Made by a program: the position numbers and the translations under genes
Shown here: in pieces, positions 9,493 to 18,386 of the stretch
How the letters are laid out: each line of letters opens with the position of its first letter
How positions within the stretch are numbered: position 1 is the first letter of the stretch
Notes under the pieces: model-generated
What the model saw: only the letters and a program-made list of their open reading frames with translations
Databases searched by the model: none
What the model was told of the DNA's origin: nothing
Assembly: GCF_001708445.1 (NCBI RefSeq)
Contig: NZ_CP015637.1
Span: 6,573,001 to 6,637,000 of the forward strand
Reading direction: 5' to 3'
From: Pseudomonas fluorescens
GTDB lineage: Bacteria > Pseudomonadota > Gammaproteobacteria > Pseudomonadales > Pseudomonadaceae
Length of the DNA stretch: 64,000 nt

Positions 9493-10479
9493 ATGAAACT
9501 GAAACGTTTGATGGCGGCAATGACTTTTGTCGCTGCTGGCGTTGCGACCGCCAACGCGGTGGCCGCTGGTGTTGACCCGGCAATTCCGGCTTATGTGAAG
9601 ACCACTGGTGTGTCGGGCAACTTGTCCAGCGTCGGTTCCGATACCCTGGCCAACCTGATGACCCTGTGGGCTGAGGGTTACAAAAAGGAATACCCGAACG
9701 TCAACATCCAGATTCAAGCTGCTGGTTCTGCCACCGCGCCTCCTGCGCTGACTGAAGGCACTTCCAACCTGGGCCCGATGAGCCGCAAGATGAAGGACAC
9801 CGAACTGGCGGCCTTCGAGCAGAAGTACGGCTACAAGCCAACCGCTATCCCGGTTGCCGTGGACGCCCTGGCGGTGTTCGTGCACAAGGACAACCCGATC
9901 CAGCACCTGACCATGGAGCAAGTTGACGCGATCTTCTCCTCGACTCGCCTGTGCGGTGGCAAAGCCGACGTGAAAACCTGGGGCGACCTGGGTGTGACCG
10001 GCGACCTGGCCAACAAACCAGTGCAACTGTTCGGTCGTAACTCGGTGTCCGGCACCTACGGCTACTTCAAGGAAGAAGCCCTGTGCAAAGGCGACTACAA
10101 GCCTAACGTGAACGAACAACCTGGCTCGGCTTCGGTCGTGCAGTCGATCAGCTCCTCGCTGAACGGCATCGGTTACTCGGGTATCGGCTACAAGACCGCC
10201 AGCGTGAAAACCGTGGCCCTGGCCAAGAAAGGCAGCACTGACTTCATCGAAGACAGCGAAGAAAACGCCCTGAACGGCAAATACCCGCTGTCGCGCTTCC
10301 TCTACGTGTACGTCAACAAAGCCCCGAACAAGCCTCTGGCCCCGCTGGAAGCTGAGTTCGTGAAACTGGTTCTGTCCAAACAGGGCCAGGAAGTTGTAGT
10401 GAAAGACGGCTACATCCCGCTGCCAGCCAAAGTTGCCGCCAAGGCCCTGGCTGACCTGGGTCTGAAAGAAGGCAACTGA
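9493..10479 (+). CDS. pstS: Phosphate ABC transporter, periplasmic phosphate-binding protein
   Basis: PstS captures inorganic phosphate in the periplasm and delivers it to the PstCAB transporter; it also takes part in PhoR signalling. The 328-residue precursor has a Sec signal peptide ([24 protein letters not shown]). Phosphate-binding signatures are [14 protein letters not shown] and [21 protein letters not shown] near the N-terminus and [14 protein letters not shown] around residues 178-191. It is the long form common in pseudomonads. A ribosome site TAGGAGCAAGG precedes the ATG. It is transcribed from its own Pho-box promoter and followed by a hairpin, so it can be expressed at higher level than the pstCAB operon downstream. 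Confidence 0.96.
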   Translation: MKLKRLMAAMTFVAAGVATANAVAAGVDPAIPAYVKTTGVSGNLSSVGSDTLANLMTLWAEGYKKEYPNVNIQIQAAGSATAPPALTEGTSNLGPMSRKMKDTELAAFEQKYGYKPTAIPVAVDALAVFVHKDNPIQHLTMEQVDAIFSSTRLCGGKADVKTWGDLGVTGDLANKPVQLFGRNSVSGTYGYFKEEALCKGDYKPNVNEQPGSASVVQSISSSLNGIGYSGIGYKTASVKTVALAKKGSTDFIEDSEENALNGKYPLSRFLYVYVNKAPNKPLAPLEAEFVKLVLSKQGQEVVVKDGYIPLPAKVAAKALADLGLKEGN

Positions 10480-10487
10480 TTGCCTCT

Positions 10488-10513
10488 GCGGGAACCGGTA
10501 CGCCGGTTCCCGC
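10488..10513 (+). terminator. Terminator-like hairpin after pstS
   Basis: GCGGGAACCGG (10488-10498) and CCGGTTCCCGC (10503-10513) form a perfect 11-base stem with a stable 4-base loop just past the pstS stop. The following ATCACTAATTTT is only weakly T-rich. It separates pstS from the independently promoted pstC. Confidence 0.75.
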
Positions 10514-10573
10514 ATCACTAATTTTCAATCCGCTGCCAGCCCTGCTTCGCGGCGGATTTCTTGCGTCACTGCA

Positions 10574-10607
10574 TTGTCATCTTTCTGTCATACAGGATCG
10601 CTAGGGT
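10574..10607 (+). promoter_or_regulatory. Pho box and -10 of the pstC promoter
   Basis: TTGTCATCTTTCTGTCAT (10574-10591) is a near-consensus Pho box with half sites 11 bases apart, followed after exactly 10 bases by TAGGGT (10602-10607). The spacing equals that at pstS. The predicted transcript would start only a few bases before the first possible pstC ATG (10614). Confidence 0.88.
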
Positions 10608-10613
10608 GTGCGC

Positions 10614-12899
10614 ATGAATGATCTGGCCAATTCCACCATGACGACAACTTCTCCCCCCAAGCGCATTGATTTCAATACGCCTGAGCTGCAACGCAAGCGC
10701 CGCATCCGCGCGCTCAAGGATCGCCTGACCCGTTGGTACGTACTGATTGGCGGCCTCGCCGTCCTCGGCGCCATTACCCTGATTTTCTTCTTTCTTGCCT
10801 ATGTGGTTGCGCCACTGTTCCAAGGTGCTTCCCTGACCAAGGAAGACGCGCTGACCCCGGCCTGGATCCAGGACGCCGGCAAGCCGTTGATGATTTCCCT
10901 GGAGGAACAGAACCAGGTGGCCATGCGGGTTTCCGACAAGGGCCAGGCGCTGTTCTTTGATGTCGCCACCGGTGCCGAACTCAAGCGTTTCGATCTGCCG
11001 CTGCCGGCGGGTGCGAGCGTAGCGTCCATCGGTGAAGACCAGCCGGGCAGCCCGCTGGTGATCCTCGGCTTTTCCAATGGCCAGTCCCTGGTGTTCCGCC
11101 ACACCTATAAGGTGTCGTACCCGGACGGCAAGAAAACCATCACGCCTGCGATTGAATACCCCTACGGTGAAACGCCCATCGTGCTCGACGATGCCGGCCG
11201 CCCGTTGGAGCACGTCGCCCTCAACGCCACCGACTCGTTGCTGGTGGTTGCCGGCTCGGCGGGTTCGCACTTGAACGTGCTGACCCTGAGCCGTGAAGAA
11301 AACATGATGACCGGCGACGTCACCAGCGAGCAGAAGCGTATCGAGCTGCCGCAGATGACTGAGCCGGTGAAGGCGATCTTCATCGACCCGCGCCAGCAGT
11401 GGCTGTATGTGATTAACGGTCGCGCCCTGGCCGATGTGTTCAGCCTGCGCGACAAGAGCCTCAATGGTCGCTACAAGTTGCTGGAAGACGCCAACGCTGA
11501 AATCACCGCCAGCACTCAACTGGTGGGCGGTATCTCGCTGATTATCGGCAACTCCAAGGGTGGCCTGGCCCAGTGGTTCATGGCCCGCGACCCGGATGGC
11601 GAGCAGCGCCTGAAGCAGATCCGCACCTTCCAGATGGGCACCGCGCCCATCGTGGAAATCACCGCCGAAGAGCGTCGCAAAGGCTTCACCGCCCTCGATG
11701 CTTCCGGCAAGTTCGGCGTGTTCCACAGCACCGCCCACCGCACCCTGCTGGTGGATCCGGTGGTCGACGGCCAGGGCGTGTTCGGCCTGTCGCCTCGCGC
11801 CAACCGTGTGATCGTCGAAGCCGGCGGCAAGCTGCAACCGCTGCTGCTGGACAACCCGCACCCGGAAGTGTCCTGGAGCGCGTTGTGGAGCAAGGTCTGG
11901 TACGAAAACTACGACGAGCCTAAATACGTCTGGCAATCGACCGCCGCCAACACTGATTTCGAACCCAAGATGAGCCTGGCCCCGCTGACCTTCGGTACCT
12001 TGAAGGCCGCGTTCTACGCCATGCTGCTGGCCGCGCCACTGGCCATTGCCGCCGCGATCTATACCGCTTACTTCATGGCCCCGAGCCTGCGCCGCAAGGT
12101 CAAGCCGGTGATCGAACTGATGGAAGCGATGCCGACGGTGATCCTTGGCTTCTTCGCCGGCCTGTTCCTGGCGCCGTATGTCGAAGGGCATCTACCGGGG
12201 ATTTTCAGTCTGCTGATGCTGGTGCCGATTGGCATCCTGGTGGCCGGTTTTATCTTCAGCCGCCTGCCTGAGTCTATCCGCCTGCGGGTACCCGATGGCT
12301 GGGAAAGCGCGATCCTGATCCCGGTGATCCTGTTGGTGGGCTGGCTCTCGCTGTACATGAGCCCGTACCTGGAAACCTGGTTCTTCGGCGGCGACATGCG
12401 CATGTGGATCTCCCATGACCTCGGCATCACCTACGACCAGCGCAACGCCCTGGTGGTTGGCCTGGCCATGGGGTTTGCAGTGATCCCGAACATCTACTCC
12501 ATCGCCGAAGACGCCGTGTTCAGCGTGCCGCGCGGCCTGACCCTGGGCTCCCTGGCCCTGGGCGCCACGCCGTGGCAGACCATGACCCGCGTCGTCATCC
12601 TGACCGCCAGCCCGGGGATTTTCTCGGCGCTGATGATCGGCATGGGCCGCGCCGTGGGCGAGACCATGATCGTGCTGATGGCCACCGGTAATACGCCGGT
12701 GATGGAGATGAACCTGTTCGAAGGCCTGCGCACCCTGGCGGCCAACGTCGCCGTGGAGATGCCCGAGTCGGAAGTGGGCGGCAGTCACTACCGCGTGCTG
12801 TTCCTCTCGGCACTGGTGCTGCTGCTGTTCACCTTCATCATGAACACCCTCGCCGAGCTGATCCGTCAGCGTCTGCGCAAGAAATACTCGTCGCTTTAA
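10614..12899 (+). CDS. pstC: Phosphate ABC transporter permease PstC, long form
   Basis: PstC is one of the two inner-membrane permeases of the high-affinity phosphate importer. At 761 residues it is more than twice the E. coli length. After the first membrane segment (about residues 41-65) comes a roughly 380-residue extracytoplasmic insert of short beta-rich repeats. The remaining segments then form the ABC permease core, with the EAA-type loop at LGSLALGATPWQTMTRVV. The long form is known from pseudomonads. The ATG at 10614 and another at 10638 are both possible starts; neither has a strong ribosome site, and the predicted transcription start is very close to 10614. First gene of pstCAB-phoU. 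Confidence 0.93.
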   Translation: MNDLANSTMTTTSPPKRIDFNTPELQRKRRIRALKDRLTRWYVLIGGLAVLGAITLIFFFLAYVVAPLFQGASLTKEDALTPAWIQDAGKPLMISLEEQNQVAMRVSDKGQALFFDVATGAELKRFDLPLPAGASVASIGEDQPGSPLVILGFSNGQSLVFRHTYKVSYPDGKKTITPAIEYPYGETPIVLDDAGRPLEHVALNATDSLLVVAGSAGSHLNVLTLSREENMMTGDVTSEQKRIELPQMTEPVKAIFIDPRQQWLYVINGRALADVFSLRDKSLNGRYKLLEDANAEITASTQLVGGISLIIGNSKGGLAQWFMARDPDGEQRLKQIRTFQMGTAPIVEITAEERRKGFTALDASGKFGVFHSTAHRTLLVDPVVDGQGVFGLSPRANRVIVEAGGKLQPLLLDNPHPEVSWSALWSKVWYENYDEPKYVWQSTAANTDFEPKMSLAPLTFGTLKAAFYAMLLAAPLAIAAAIYTAYFMAPSLRRKVKPVIELMEAMPTVILGFFAGLFLAPYVEGHLPGIFSLLMLVPIGILVAGFIFSRLPESIRLRVPDGWESAILIPVILLVGWLSLYMSPYLETWFFGGDMRMWISHDLGITYDQRNALVVGLAMGFAVIPNIYSIAEDAVFSVPRGLTLGSLALGATPWQTMTRVVILTASPGIFSALMIGMGRAVGETMIVLMATGNTPVMEMNLFEGLRTLAANVAVEMPESEVGGSHYRVLFLSALVLLLFTFIMNTLAELIRQRLRKKYSSL

Positions 12900-12914
12900 G
12901 AAAGGTAGAAGTCT

Positions 12915-14585
12915 GTGAAACAGAACTCCCTGAATGGATGGTTCAAGAGCGGCGCTCCCGGCGTCTGGATCAGCGGTGGCGCGGTGTCCATCGCGGTCAT
13001 CATGACCATTGGTTTGCTGGCGGTGATTGCCGTGCGTGGCCTGGGCCACTTCTGGCCGGCTGACCTGATCCAGGCCAACTACAACGTGCCGGGCCAGGAA
13101 AACCATATCGTCATCGGCGAAGTGGTGCAGAAAGAAGAAGTGCCGCGCGAGCGCCTGAAAAGCGCTGGCCTGCCGGTGCCCGATGCGGGCCCGGAATTCA
13201 TGACCCGCGAGCTGATCAAGGTCGGCAACCGTGACCTGAACGGCAACGACTTCACCTGGATCGTCGGCGAGTGGTTGAAGGACCAGAGCACGCCGAAGAG
13301 CCTGATGACTATCGAGCGTCGCGAGTGGGGCAACTTCTACGGCACCCTGGTCAACGTCAAGCAGGATGGCAAGGTCATCGCTGAAGGCGAGGCCGCGTGG
13401 CCGGAACTGCAAGCCCGCGTCGACCGCGTGAACAAGCTGGCGGCTCAACTCAAGACCTTGGAGAAGTCCGACATCGGCGCGATCAACGCCGGCCTCGAAC
13501 GTATTCGCCTGCACGGTCGCAAGCTGGAACTGGAAGGCAAGCTCGACGCCGCCGCCCAGGCCGACATGGATGCCGACCGCGCCGAACTGAACGCCCGCTA
13601 CCAGGACATCGAAGCGCGCCTGGCCGACCTGCACGCCCAGTTCAACCGCGACGCCTTGACCGCCCGCGATGCGAACGGCAAGGAAGTGGAAATCGGCATC
13701 GGCAAAGTGGTACACGCCTACCAGCCGAACGCCATGGGCACGATGACCAAGATCGGCTTCTACTTCAGCAAGGTCTGGGAGTTCCTCAGCGACGACCCAC
13801 GGGAAGCCAACACCGAAGGCGGGATCTTCCCGGCCATCTTCGGCACCGTGATGATGACCCTGATCATGGCGATGATCGTGACCCCGTTCGGCGTGCTGGC
13901 AGCGGTGTATCTGCGTGAATACGCCAAGCAGAACACCCTGACGCGGATTATCCGCATCGCCGTGAACAACCTGGCGGGTGTACCGGCCATCGTCTACGGC
14001 GTGTTCGGCCTGGGGTTCTTCGTGTATGTATTGGGTGGCTCGGTCGACCGTTTGTTCTTCGCCGAAGCCCTGCCGGCCCCGACCTTCGGCACCCCAGGCC
14101 TGCTCTGGGCCTCGCTGACCCTGGCGCTGCTGGCGGTGCCGGTGGTGATCGTGGCCACTGAAGAAGGCTTGGCGCGGATTCCTCGCACCGTGCGTGAGGG
14201 GTCCCTGGCACTGGGCGCGACCAAGGCGGAAACGTTGTGGAAGATCGTGCTGCCGATGGCCAGCCCGGCGATGATGACCGGCATGATCCTCGCCGTGGCG
14301 CGTGCCGCCGGTGAAGTGGCGCCGCTGATGCTGGTGGGTGTGGTCAAGCTGGCGCCGTCGCTGCCGCTGGATGGCAACTACCCGTACCTGCACCTGGACC
14401 AGAAGATCATGCACCTGGGCTTCCATATTTATGACGTCGGCTTCCAGAGCCCCAACGTCGAGGCCGCACGGCCGCTGGTGTACGCCACCGCGTTGTTGCT
14501 GGTGCTGGTGATCGCTACGTTGAACCTGTCGGCGGTGTGGATTCGCAACCACCTGCGCGAAAAATACAAAGCGTTGGATAGCTGA
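12915..14585 (+). CDS. pstA: Phosphate ABC transporter permease PstA, long form
   Basis: The second permease of the phosphate importer, 556 residues against about 300 in E. coli. A membrane segment at about 20-42 is followed by an insert of some 250 residues that includes a charged, probably coiled-coil part (RVDRVNKLAAQLKTLEKSDI and an alanine/arginine/aspartate-rich helix). The permease core follows, with its EAA-type loop at EGSLALGATKAETLWKIVLP. The start is the GTG at 12915, with AAAGGTAG upstream, 15 bases after the pstC stop. PstC and PstA thus both carry large extra domains that could meet outside the membrane; this is inference. Confidence 0.93.
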   Translation: MKQNSLNGWFKSGAPGVWISGGAVSIAVIMTIGLLAVIAVRGLGHFWPADLIQANYNVPGQENHIVIGEVVQKEEVPRERLKSAGLPVPDAGPEFMTRELIKVGNRDLNGNDFTWIVGEWLKDQSTPKSLMTIERREWGNFYGTLVNVKQDGKVIAEGEAAWPELQARVDRVNKLAAQLKTLEKSDIGAINAGLERIRLHGRKLELEGKLDAAAQADMDADRAELNARYQDIEARLADLHAQFNRDALTARDANGKEVEIGIGKVVHAYQPNAMGTMTKIGFYFSKVWEFLSDDPREANTEGGIFPAIFGTVMMTLIMAMIVTPFGVLAAVYLREYAKQNTLTRIIRIAVNNLAGVPAIVYGVFGLGFFVYVLGGSVDRLFFAEALPAPTFGTPGLLWASLTLALLAVPVVIVATEEGLARIPRTVREGSLALGATKAETLWKIVLPMASPAMMTGMILAVARAAGEVAPLMLVGVVKLAPSLPLDGNYPYLHLDQKIMHLGFHIYDVGFQSPNVEAARPLVYATALLLVLVIATLNLSAVWIRNHLREKYKALDS

Positions 14586-14590
14586 TAACC

Positions 14591-14692
14591 CTGTAGGAGC
14601 GAGCTTGCTCGCGAGAAACGCAAGGGCGCCGCGTTCATTCTGGCTCCCGCGCGTTTCGTTAACGACCTTCGCGAGCAAGCTCGCTCCTACAG
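14591..14692. repeat. REPIN of the CTGTAGGAGCGAGCTTGCTCGCGA type, inside the pst operon
   Basis: CTGTAGGAGCGAGCTTGCTC (from 14591) and its exact inverse ending GAGCAAGCTCGCTCCTACAG (14692) bracket about 60 bases. It lies only six bases after the pstA stop and before pstB, so pst mRNA will contain a long stable stem here. The interior resembles the inverted interior of the repeat at 45732-45833. Confidence 0.93.
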
Positions 14693-14762
14693 AAGAATGA
14701 TGTAACCGCAGGCCCAATCGCCGCGGCTCACTGAAACGAATTGGTAGCACAGGGAGCATCCC

Positions 14763-15596
14763 ATGCAACACGAAACCCAATCCCACGGCATCAACATGTC
14801 TGCCCTGGGGCGTGACAAGCAGAGCCTGAGCCTGGCCCAGGAGACCGTGGCCATCGAAGTGCCCGGCCTGAGCCTGTACTACGGTGAAAAGCAGGCGTTG
14901 TTCGACGTCAGCATGAACATCCCCAAGCAGCGCGTGACCGCCTTTATCGGCCCCTCGGGCTGCGGCAAGTCCACCCTGCTGCGCACGTTCAACCGCATGA
15001 ACGACCTGGTGGACGGTTGCCGCGTGGACGGTGCGATCAACCTCTACGGCACCAACATCTACCGCAAGGGCGAAGACGTGGCCGAGTTGCGTCGTCGCGT
15101 GGGCATGGTGTTCCAGAAGCCCAACCCGTTCCCCAAGACCATCTACGAAAATGTGGTCTACGGCCTGCGCATCCAAGGCATCAACAAGAAACGTATCCTT
15201 GATGAGGCCGTGGAGTGGGCACTCAAGGGCGCGGCGCTGTGGGATGAGGTCAAGGACCGCCTGCATGAGTCAGCGCTGGGCCTGTCCGGCGGCCAGCAGC
15301 AACGTCTGGTGATTGCGCGCACCATCGCCGTGGAGCCGGAAGTGCTGCTGCTCGACGAACCGTGCTCGGCACTCGACCCGATCTCGACGCTGAAAGTGGA
15401 AGAACTGATCTACGAGCTCAAGTCCAAGTTCACCATCGTCATCGTGACCCACAACATGCAACAGGCGGCGCGGGTTTCCGACTACACCGCGTTCATGTAC
15501 ATGGGCAAGCTGGTGGAGTTCGGCGATACCGATACCCTGTTCACCAATCCGGCGAAAAAACAGACCGAAGACTACATCACCGGTCGCTACGGCTAG
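14763..15596 (+). CDS. pstB: Phosphate ABC transporter ATP-binding protein
   Basis: PstB powers phosphate import by ATP hydrolysis on the cytoplasmic face. The 277-residue protein has Walker [10 protein letters not shown] (residues about 64-72), the signature LSGGQQQRL (around 174-182) and Walker [13 protein letters not shown], plus the PstB-specific [15 protein letters not shown]. An N-terminal extension of some 30 residues precedes the domain, as in other pseudomonads. The ATG at 14763 has AGGGA upstream. It is separated from pstA by a REPIN but keeps the operon order pstC-A-B-phoU. Confidence 0.97.
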   Translation: MQHETQSHGINMSALGRDKQSLSLAQETVAIEVPGLSLYYGEKQALFDVSMNIPKQRVTAFIGPSGCGKSTLLRTFNRMNDLVDGCRVDGAINLYGTNIYRKGEDVAELRRRVGMVFQKPNPFPKTIYENVVYGLRIQGINKKRILDEAVEWALKGAALWDEVKDRLHESALGLSGGQQQRLVIARTIAVEPEVLLLDEPCSALDPISTLKVEELIYELKSKFTIVIVTHNMQQAARVSDYTAFMYMGKLVEFGDTDTLFTNPAKKQTEDYITGRYG

Positions 15597-15666
15597 GAAG
15601 CCGTGGTTCAGATTGCACTGACGCTGCGGTTCTCCGCACCTTACCGGACGCTCCAAGGACGCCAAC

Positions 15667-16428
15667 ATGATTAGCAAAGAAGGCCTTACCCATCACATCT
15701 CCGCGCAGTTCAATGCCGAGCTTGAGGAAGTGCGCAGCCACCTCCTGGCGATGGGCGGGCTGGTGGAGAAGCAAGTCAACGATGCGGTCACCGCGCTGAT
15801 CGAGGCCGACTCGGGCCTGGCCCAGCAAGTGCGTGAGATCGATGATCAGATCAACCAGATGGAACGCAACATCGACGAAGAATGCCTGCGCATTCTTGCC
15901 CGTCGCCAGCCGGCGGCGTCCGACTTGCGTTTGATCATCAGCATTTCCAAGTCGGTGATCGATCTCGAGCGCATCGGCGACGAAGCCACCAAGATTGCCC
16001 GTCGCGCCATCCAGCTGTGTGAAGAAGGCGAAGCCCCGCGCGGCTACGTGGAAGTGCGCCATATCGGCGACCAGGTGCGCAACATGGTGCGCGACGCGCT
16101 TGACGCATTCGCCCGCTTCGATGCCGAGCTGGCATTGTCGGTGGCCCAGTACGACAAGATCATCGACCGTGAGTACAAGACGGCGTTGCGTGAGCTGGCG
16201 ACCTACATGATGGAAGACCCGCGCTCTATCTCAAGGGTCTTGAGCATTATCTGGGTGCTGCGCTCCCTGGAGCGGATCGGCGACCACGCGCGCAATATCT
16301 CGGAACTGGTGATCTATCTGGTACGCGGCACCGACGTACGGCACATGGGCCTCAAGCGCATGAAAGCGGAAGTTGAAGGTTCAGTCGATCAAATCCCTAA
16401 TGTTCCTGGCGAATCTGACGATAAGTAA
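15667..16428 (+). CDS. phoU: Phosphate signalling complex protein PhoU
   Basis: PhoU links the Pst transporter to the PhoR kinase and keeps the Pho regulon off when phosphate is plentiful. The 253-residue protein is made of two three-helix PhoU repeats, each with the metal-binding E/D-x-x-x-D pattern: LERIGDEATKIARRA in the first and LERIGDHARNISELVIYL in the second. It is slightly longer than E. coli PhoU because of a C-terminal tail. It is the last gene of the pst operon and is followed by a strong terminator. Confidence 0.97.
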   Translation: MISKEGLTHHISAQFNAELEEVRSHLLAMGGLVEKQVNDAVTALIEADSGLAQQVREIDDQINQMERNIDEECLRILARRQPAASDLRLIISISKSVIDLERIGDEATKIARRAIQLCEEGEAPRGYVEVRHIGDQVRNMVRDALDAFARFDAELALSVAQYDKIIDREYKTALRELATYMMEDPRSISRVLSIIWVLRSLERIGDHARNISELVIYLVRGTDVRHMGLKRMKAEVEGSVDQIPNVPGESDDK

Positions 16429-16447
16429 GGTTGCCCGAGAAATTAAC

Positions 16448-16472
16448 GCCCGGCCTTTGGTCGGGCGTTTTT
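16448..16472 (+). terminator. Rho-independent terminator of the pst-phoU operon
   Basis: The stem CGCCCGgcctttggtCGGGCG is followed by TTTTTG, shortly after the phoU stop. It closes the operon and separates it from the downstream response-regulator gene. Confidence 0.88.
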
Positions 16473-16596
16473 GTTCGTGGCAGCTGAATTTTTTACGGAT
16501 CGGACGAAAGAAAGTCCGAACGTGACGATAGAGTTTTGGCAAAATGCCATTAGTCAGGCGTTCTGCGTGCCGCGGTTTTTATAGGATAAAGGGTCG

Positions 16597-17505
16597 ATGA
16601 GTAAAGTCAGTGTATTGGTGGTGGATGACGCCTCGTTTATTCGCGACCTGGTGAAGAAGTGCCTGCGCAACTACTTCCCGGGCATCAAGATCGAAGATGC
16701 GGTGAACGGTAAAAAGGCCCAGGCCATCCTGATGCGCGAAACCTTCGATCTGGTGCTGTGCGACTGGGAAATGCCGGAGATGTCCGGGCTTGAGCTATTG
16801 ACCTGGTGCCGCGAACAGGCGCACCTCAAGGCCATGCCATTCGTGATGGTGACCAGCCGTGGCGACAAGGAAAACGTGGTCCAGGCGATCCAGGCCGGTG
16901 TATCCGGCTACGTCAGCAAGCCGTTCACCAACGAGCAGTTGCTGAACAAGGTCAAGCAGGCCCTGCACAAAATCGGCCGTCTCGACGCCTTAGTCGCCAG
17001 CGCACCGACCAAGATGAACTCGGCTTTCGGCAACGACTCGCTGAGCGCCCTGACCGGCGGCAAACCTGAAGCGGTCAAGGCCGCTCCGGTCGCGGCCGTG
17101 GCACCCAGCCGCGGCTTGCTCAACAGCCCACCCGTGCAAGCGGCGCCAGCGGCAGGGGCACCGGCAGGTGGTCGTGGCCAGGGCCAATTGCGCCTGTCCA
17201 GCGGCACCCAGCAGTGTGTGATCAAGGCGCTGAGCATCAAGGAGGCGCTGCTGGTGGTGCGTCGCGGTGAGGTCCTGCCCCAGGTACTGGAAAGTGCGGT
17301 ACTCGACCTTGAGCAGGGCGACAACGCCGAAGTCGCGCGCCTCAACGGCTACCTGCACGCCATTGTGGCGTTCGAGCCCAAGCCCGACAGCGACTGGCTG
17401 CAACTGACCTTCCGGTTCATCGACCAGGATGCGCAGAAGCTTGACTACATCTCGCGCCTGATCGCGCGCGGCACGGCGCAGAAGCATTTTGTGCCGGGCG
17501 CCTGA
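16597..17505 (+). CDS. CheY-like response regulator with degenerate PilZ-like C-terminal domain
   Basis: A 302-residue two-domain protein. Residues 1-125 are a receiver with acidic pocket D10/D11, phospho-acceptor D56 (LVLCDWEMP), T86 and K108 (SKPF). A proline/alanine-rich linker (about 145-190) leads to a C-terminal beta-rich domain of about 110 residues resembling PilZ. The canonical c-di-GMP motifs (RxxxR and D/NxSxxG) are not evident. There is no DNA-binding domain or adjacent kinase, so its partner is unknown. Its place beside phoU is conserved in pseudomonads. It may link phosphate status with surface behaviour, which is speculation. It has its own upstream gap after the phoU terminator. 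Confidence 0.85.
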   Translation: MSKVSVLVVDDASFIRDLVKKCLRNYFPGIKIEDAVNGKKAQAILMRETFDLVLCDWEMPEMSGLELLTWCREQAHLKAMPFVMVTSRGDKENVVQAIQAGVSGYVSKPFTNEQLLNKVKQALHKIGRLDALVASAPTKMNSAFGNDSLSALTGGKPEAVKAAPVAAVAPSRGLLNSPPVQAAPAAGAPAGGRGQGQLRLSSGTQQCVIKALSIKEALLVVRRGEVLPQVLESAVLDLEQGDNAEVARLNGYLHAIVAFEPKPDSDWLQLTFRFIDQDAQKLDYISRLIARGTAQKHFVPGA

Positions 17506-17525
17506 TCCTCGAGACAACTGAAAAA

Positions 17526-17614
17526 TGTGGGAGGGGGCTTGCCCCCGATAGCGGTGTGTCAGCTAACGAATACTTGGCTGAAGGACTGCTATCGGGGGCA
17601 AGCCCCCTCCCACA
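17526..17614. repeat. REPIN (GTGGGAGGGGGCTTGCCCCCGAT type)
   Basis: A complete, well-preserved pair: TGTGGGAGGGGGCTTGCCCC at 17526 and its inverse ending at 17614, with about 35 intervening bases. Located between the response-regulator gene and the M23 peptidase gene. Confidence 0.94.
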
Positions 17615-17693
17615 TTGGATCTCCATTGTGGCGTACAAAGTTGTCATGATCCGTTGCTAACCTGCCGCTCAGTCATCCCGGCAGGTTCACACC

Positions 17694-18356
17694 ATGCTCA
17701 TGCGCTTTTTGCTGTGCTGCGGGCTTGCAACGGTCGCCCTGTCGACCCAGGCCATGACCCTCTACAAATCCGTCGATGCCAATGGCCTGGTGTTTTTCAG
17801 CGACCGGTATACGCCTGGCGCCCAGGCGTTCGTGATCCGAGAGCGCAAGGTTGAGCGACCGATGCTTGTCGTGCCCAGGCCCGATCGTCCACAACAAGCT
17901 TACCGCTACCCCTTGCCTTGGCGCGGCGGTCCTTTCCGCCTGACCCAGGGCCCCAACGGCAGTTTCAGCCACACCGACGCCAAGAGCCGCTACGCCATGG
18001 ACATTGCCATGCCTGAAGGCACGCCGATTATTGCCGCCCGCAGCGGTGTGGTGGTGAAGACCGAGAACGAGCAGGCCGGGCGGGGCAATGATGCGTCGGG
18101 GAATTTTGTGCGGGTGCGGCACGACGATGGCACCGAGGGCGTGTACCTGCATCTCAAGCGAGGGTCGGTCAGTGTGAGGGTAGGGCAACGCGTGGCAGTG
18201 GGGAGCCCGCTGGCGTTATCGGGCAATACCGGCAACAGCAGCGGGCCGCATCTGCACTTCGTGGTGCAGCGGCCCACCGAGGCGGGGCTGGTGTCGATCC
18301 CGTATGAATTCAACCAGCCCGTCGGCGCATTGCCCAATTTTGCATTGGGCAATTGA
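17694..18356 (+). CDS. M23 family metallopeptidase (LytM-type), exported
   Basis: A 220-residue exported protein with a signal peptide (MLMRFLLCCGLATVALSTQA), a short DUF4124-like N-terminal strand region (MTLYKSVDANGLVFFSDRYT) and a C-terminal peptidase M23 domain. The zinc ligands appear as H in FSHTDAKSRYAMDIAMPEG (HxxxxxxxxxD) and the HxH in SSGPHLHFVVQ, so the enzyme should be active. M23 enzymes cleave peptide cross-links in peptidoglycan. ATG codons at 17694 and 17700 are both possible starts. A small palindrome separates its stop from the convergent CNNM-type gene. Confidence 0.9.
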   Translation: MLMRFLLCCGLATVALSTQAMTLYKSVDANGLVFFSDRYTPGAQAFVIRERKVERPMLVVPRPDRPQQAYRYPLPWRGGPFRLTQGPNGSFSHTDAKSRYAMDIAMPEGTPIIAARSGVVVKTENEQAGRGNDASGNFVRVRHDDGTEGVYLHLKRGSVSVRVGQRVAVGSPLALSGNTGNSSGPHLHFVVQRPTEAGLVSIPYEFNQPVGALPNFALGN

Positions 18357-18358
18357 CG

Positions 18359-18384
18359 GCAGGAGCGGGCAAGCCCGCGCCTGC
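18359..18384. repeat. Single REP-like palindrome between convergent genes
   Basis: GCAGGAGCGGGC, then AAG, then CCCGCGCCTGC forms an imperfect palindrome that fills the 30-base gap between two convergent stop codons. It could act as a shared bidirectional terminator. Confidence 0.6.
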
Positions 18385-18386
18385 GG

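Noticed and set aside
12192..15266. Very long antisense open frame (1024 codons) opposite pstC-pstA-pstB
   Set aside because: It lies antisense to well-conserved genes, its translation is rich in His, Gln, Arg and Gly as expected from GC-biased third positions, and no ribosome site or family motif supports it.
17526..17614. Repeated palindromes considered as CRISPR repeats
   Set aside because: They occur as isolated inverted pairs scattered through the window, not as direct repeats with regular spacers; they fit REPINs.
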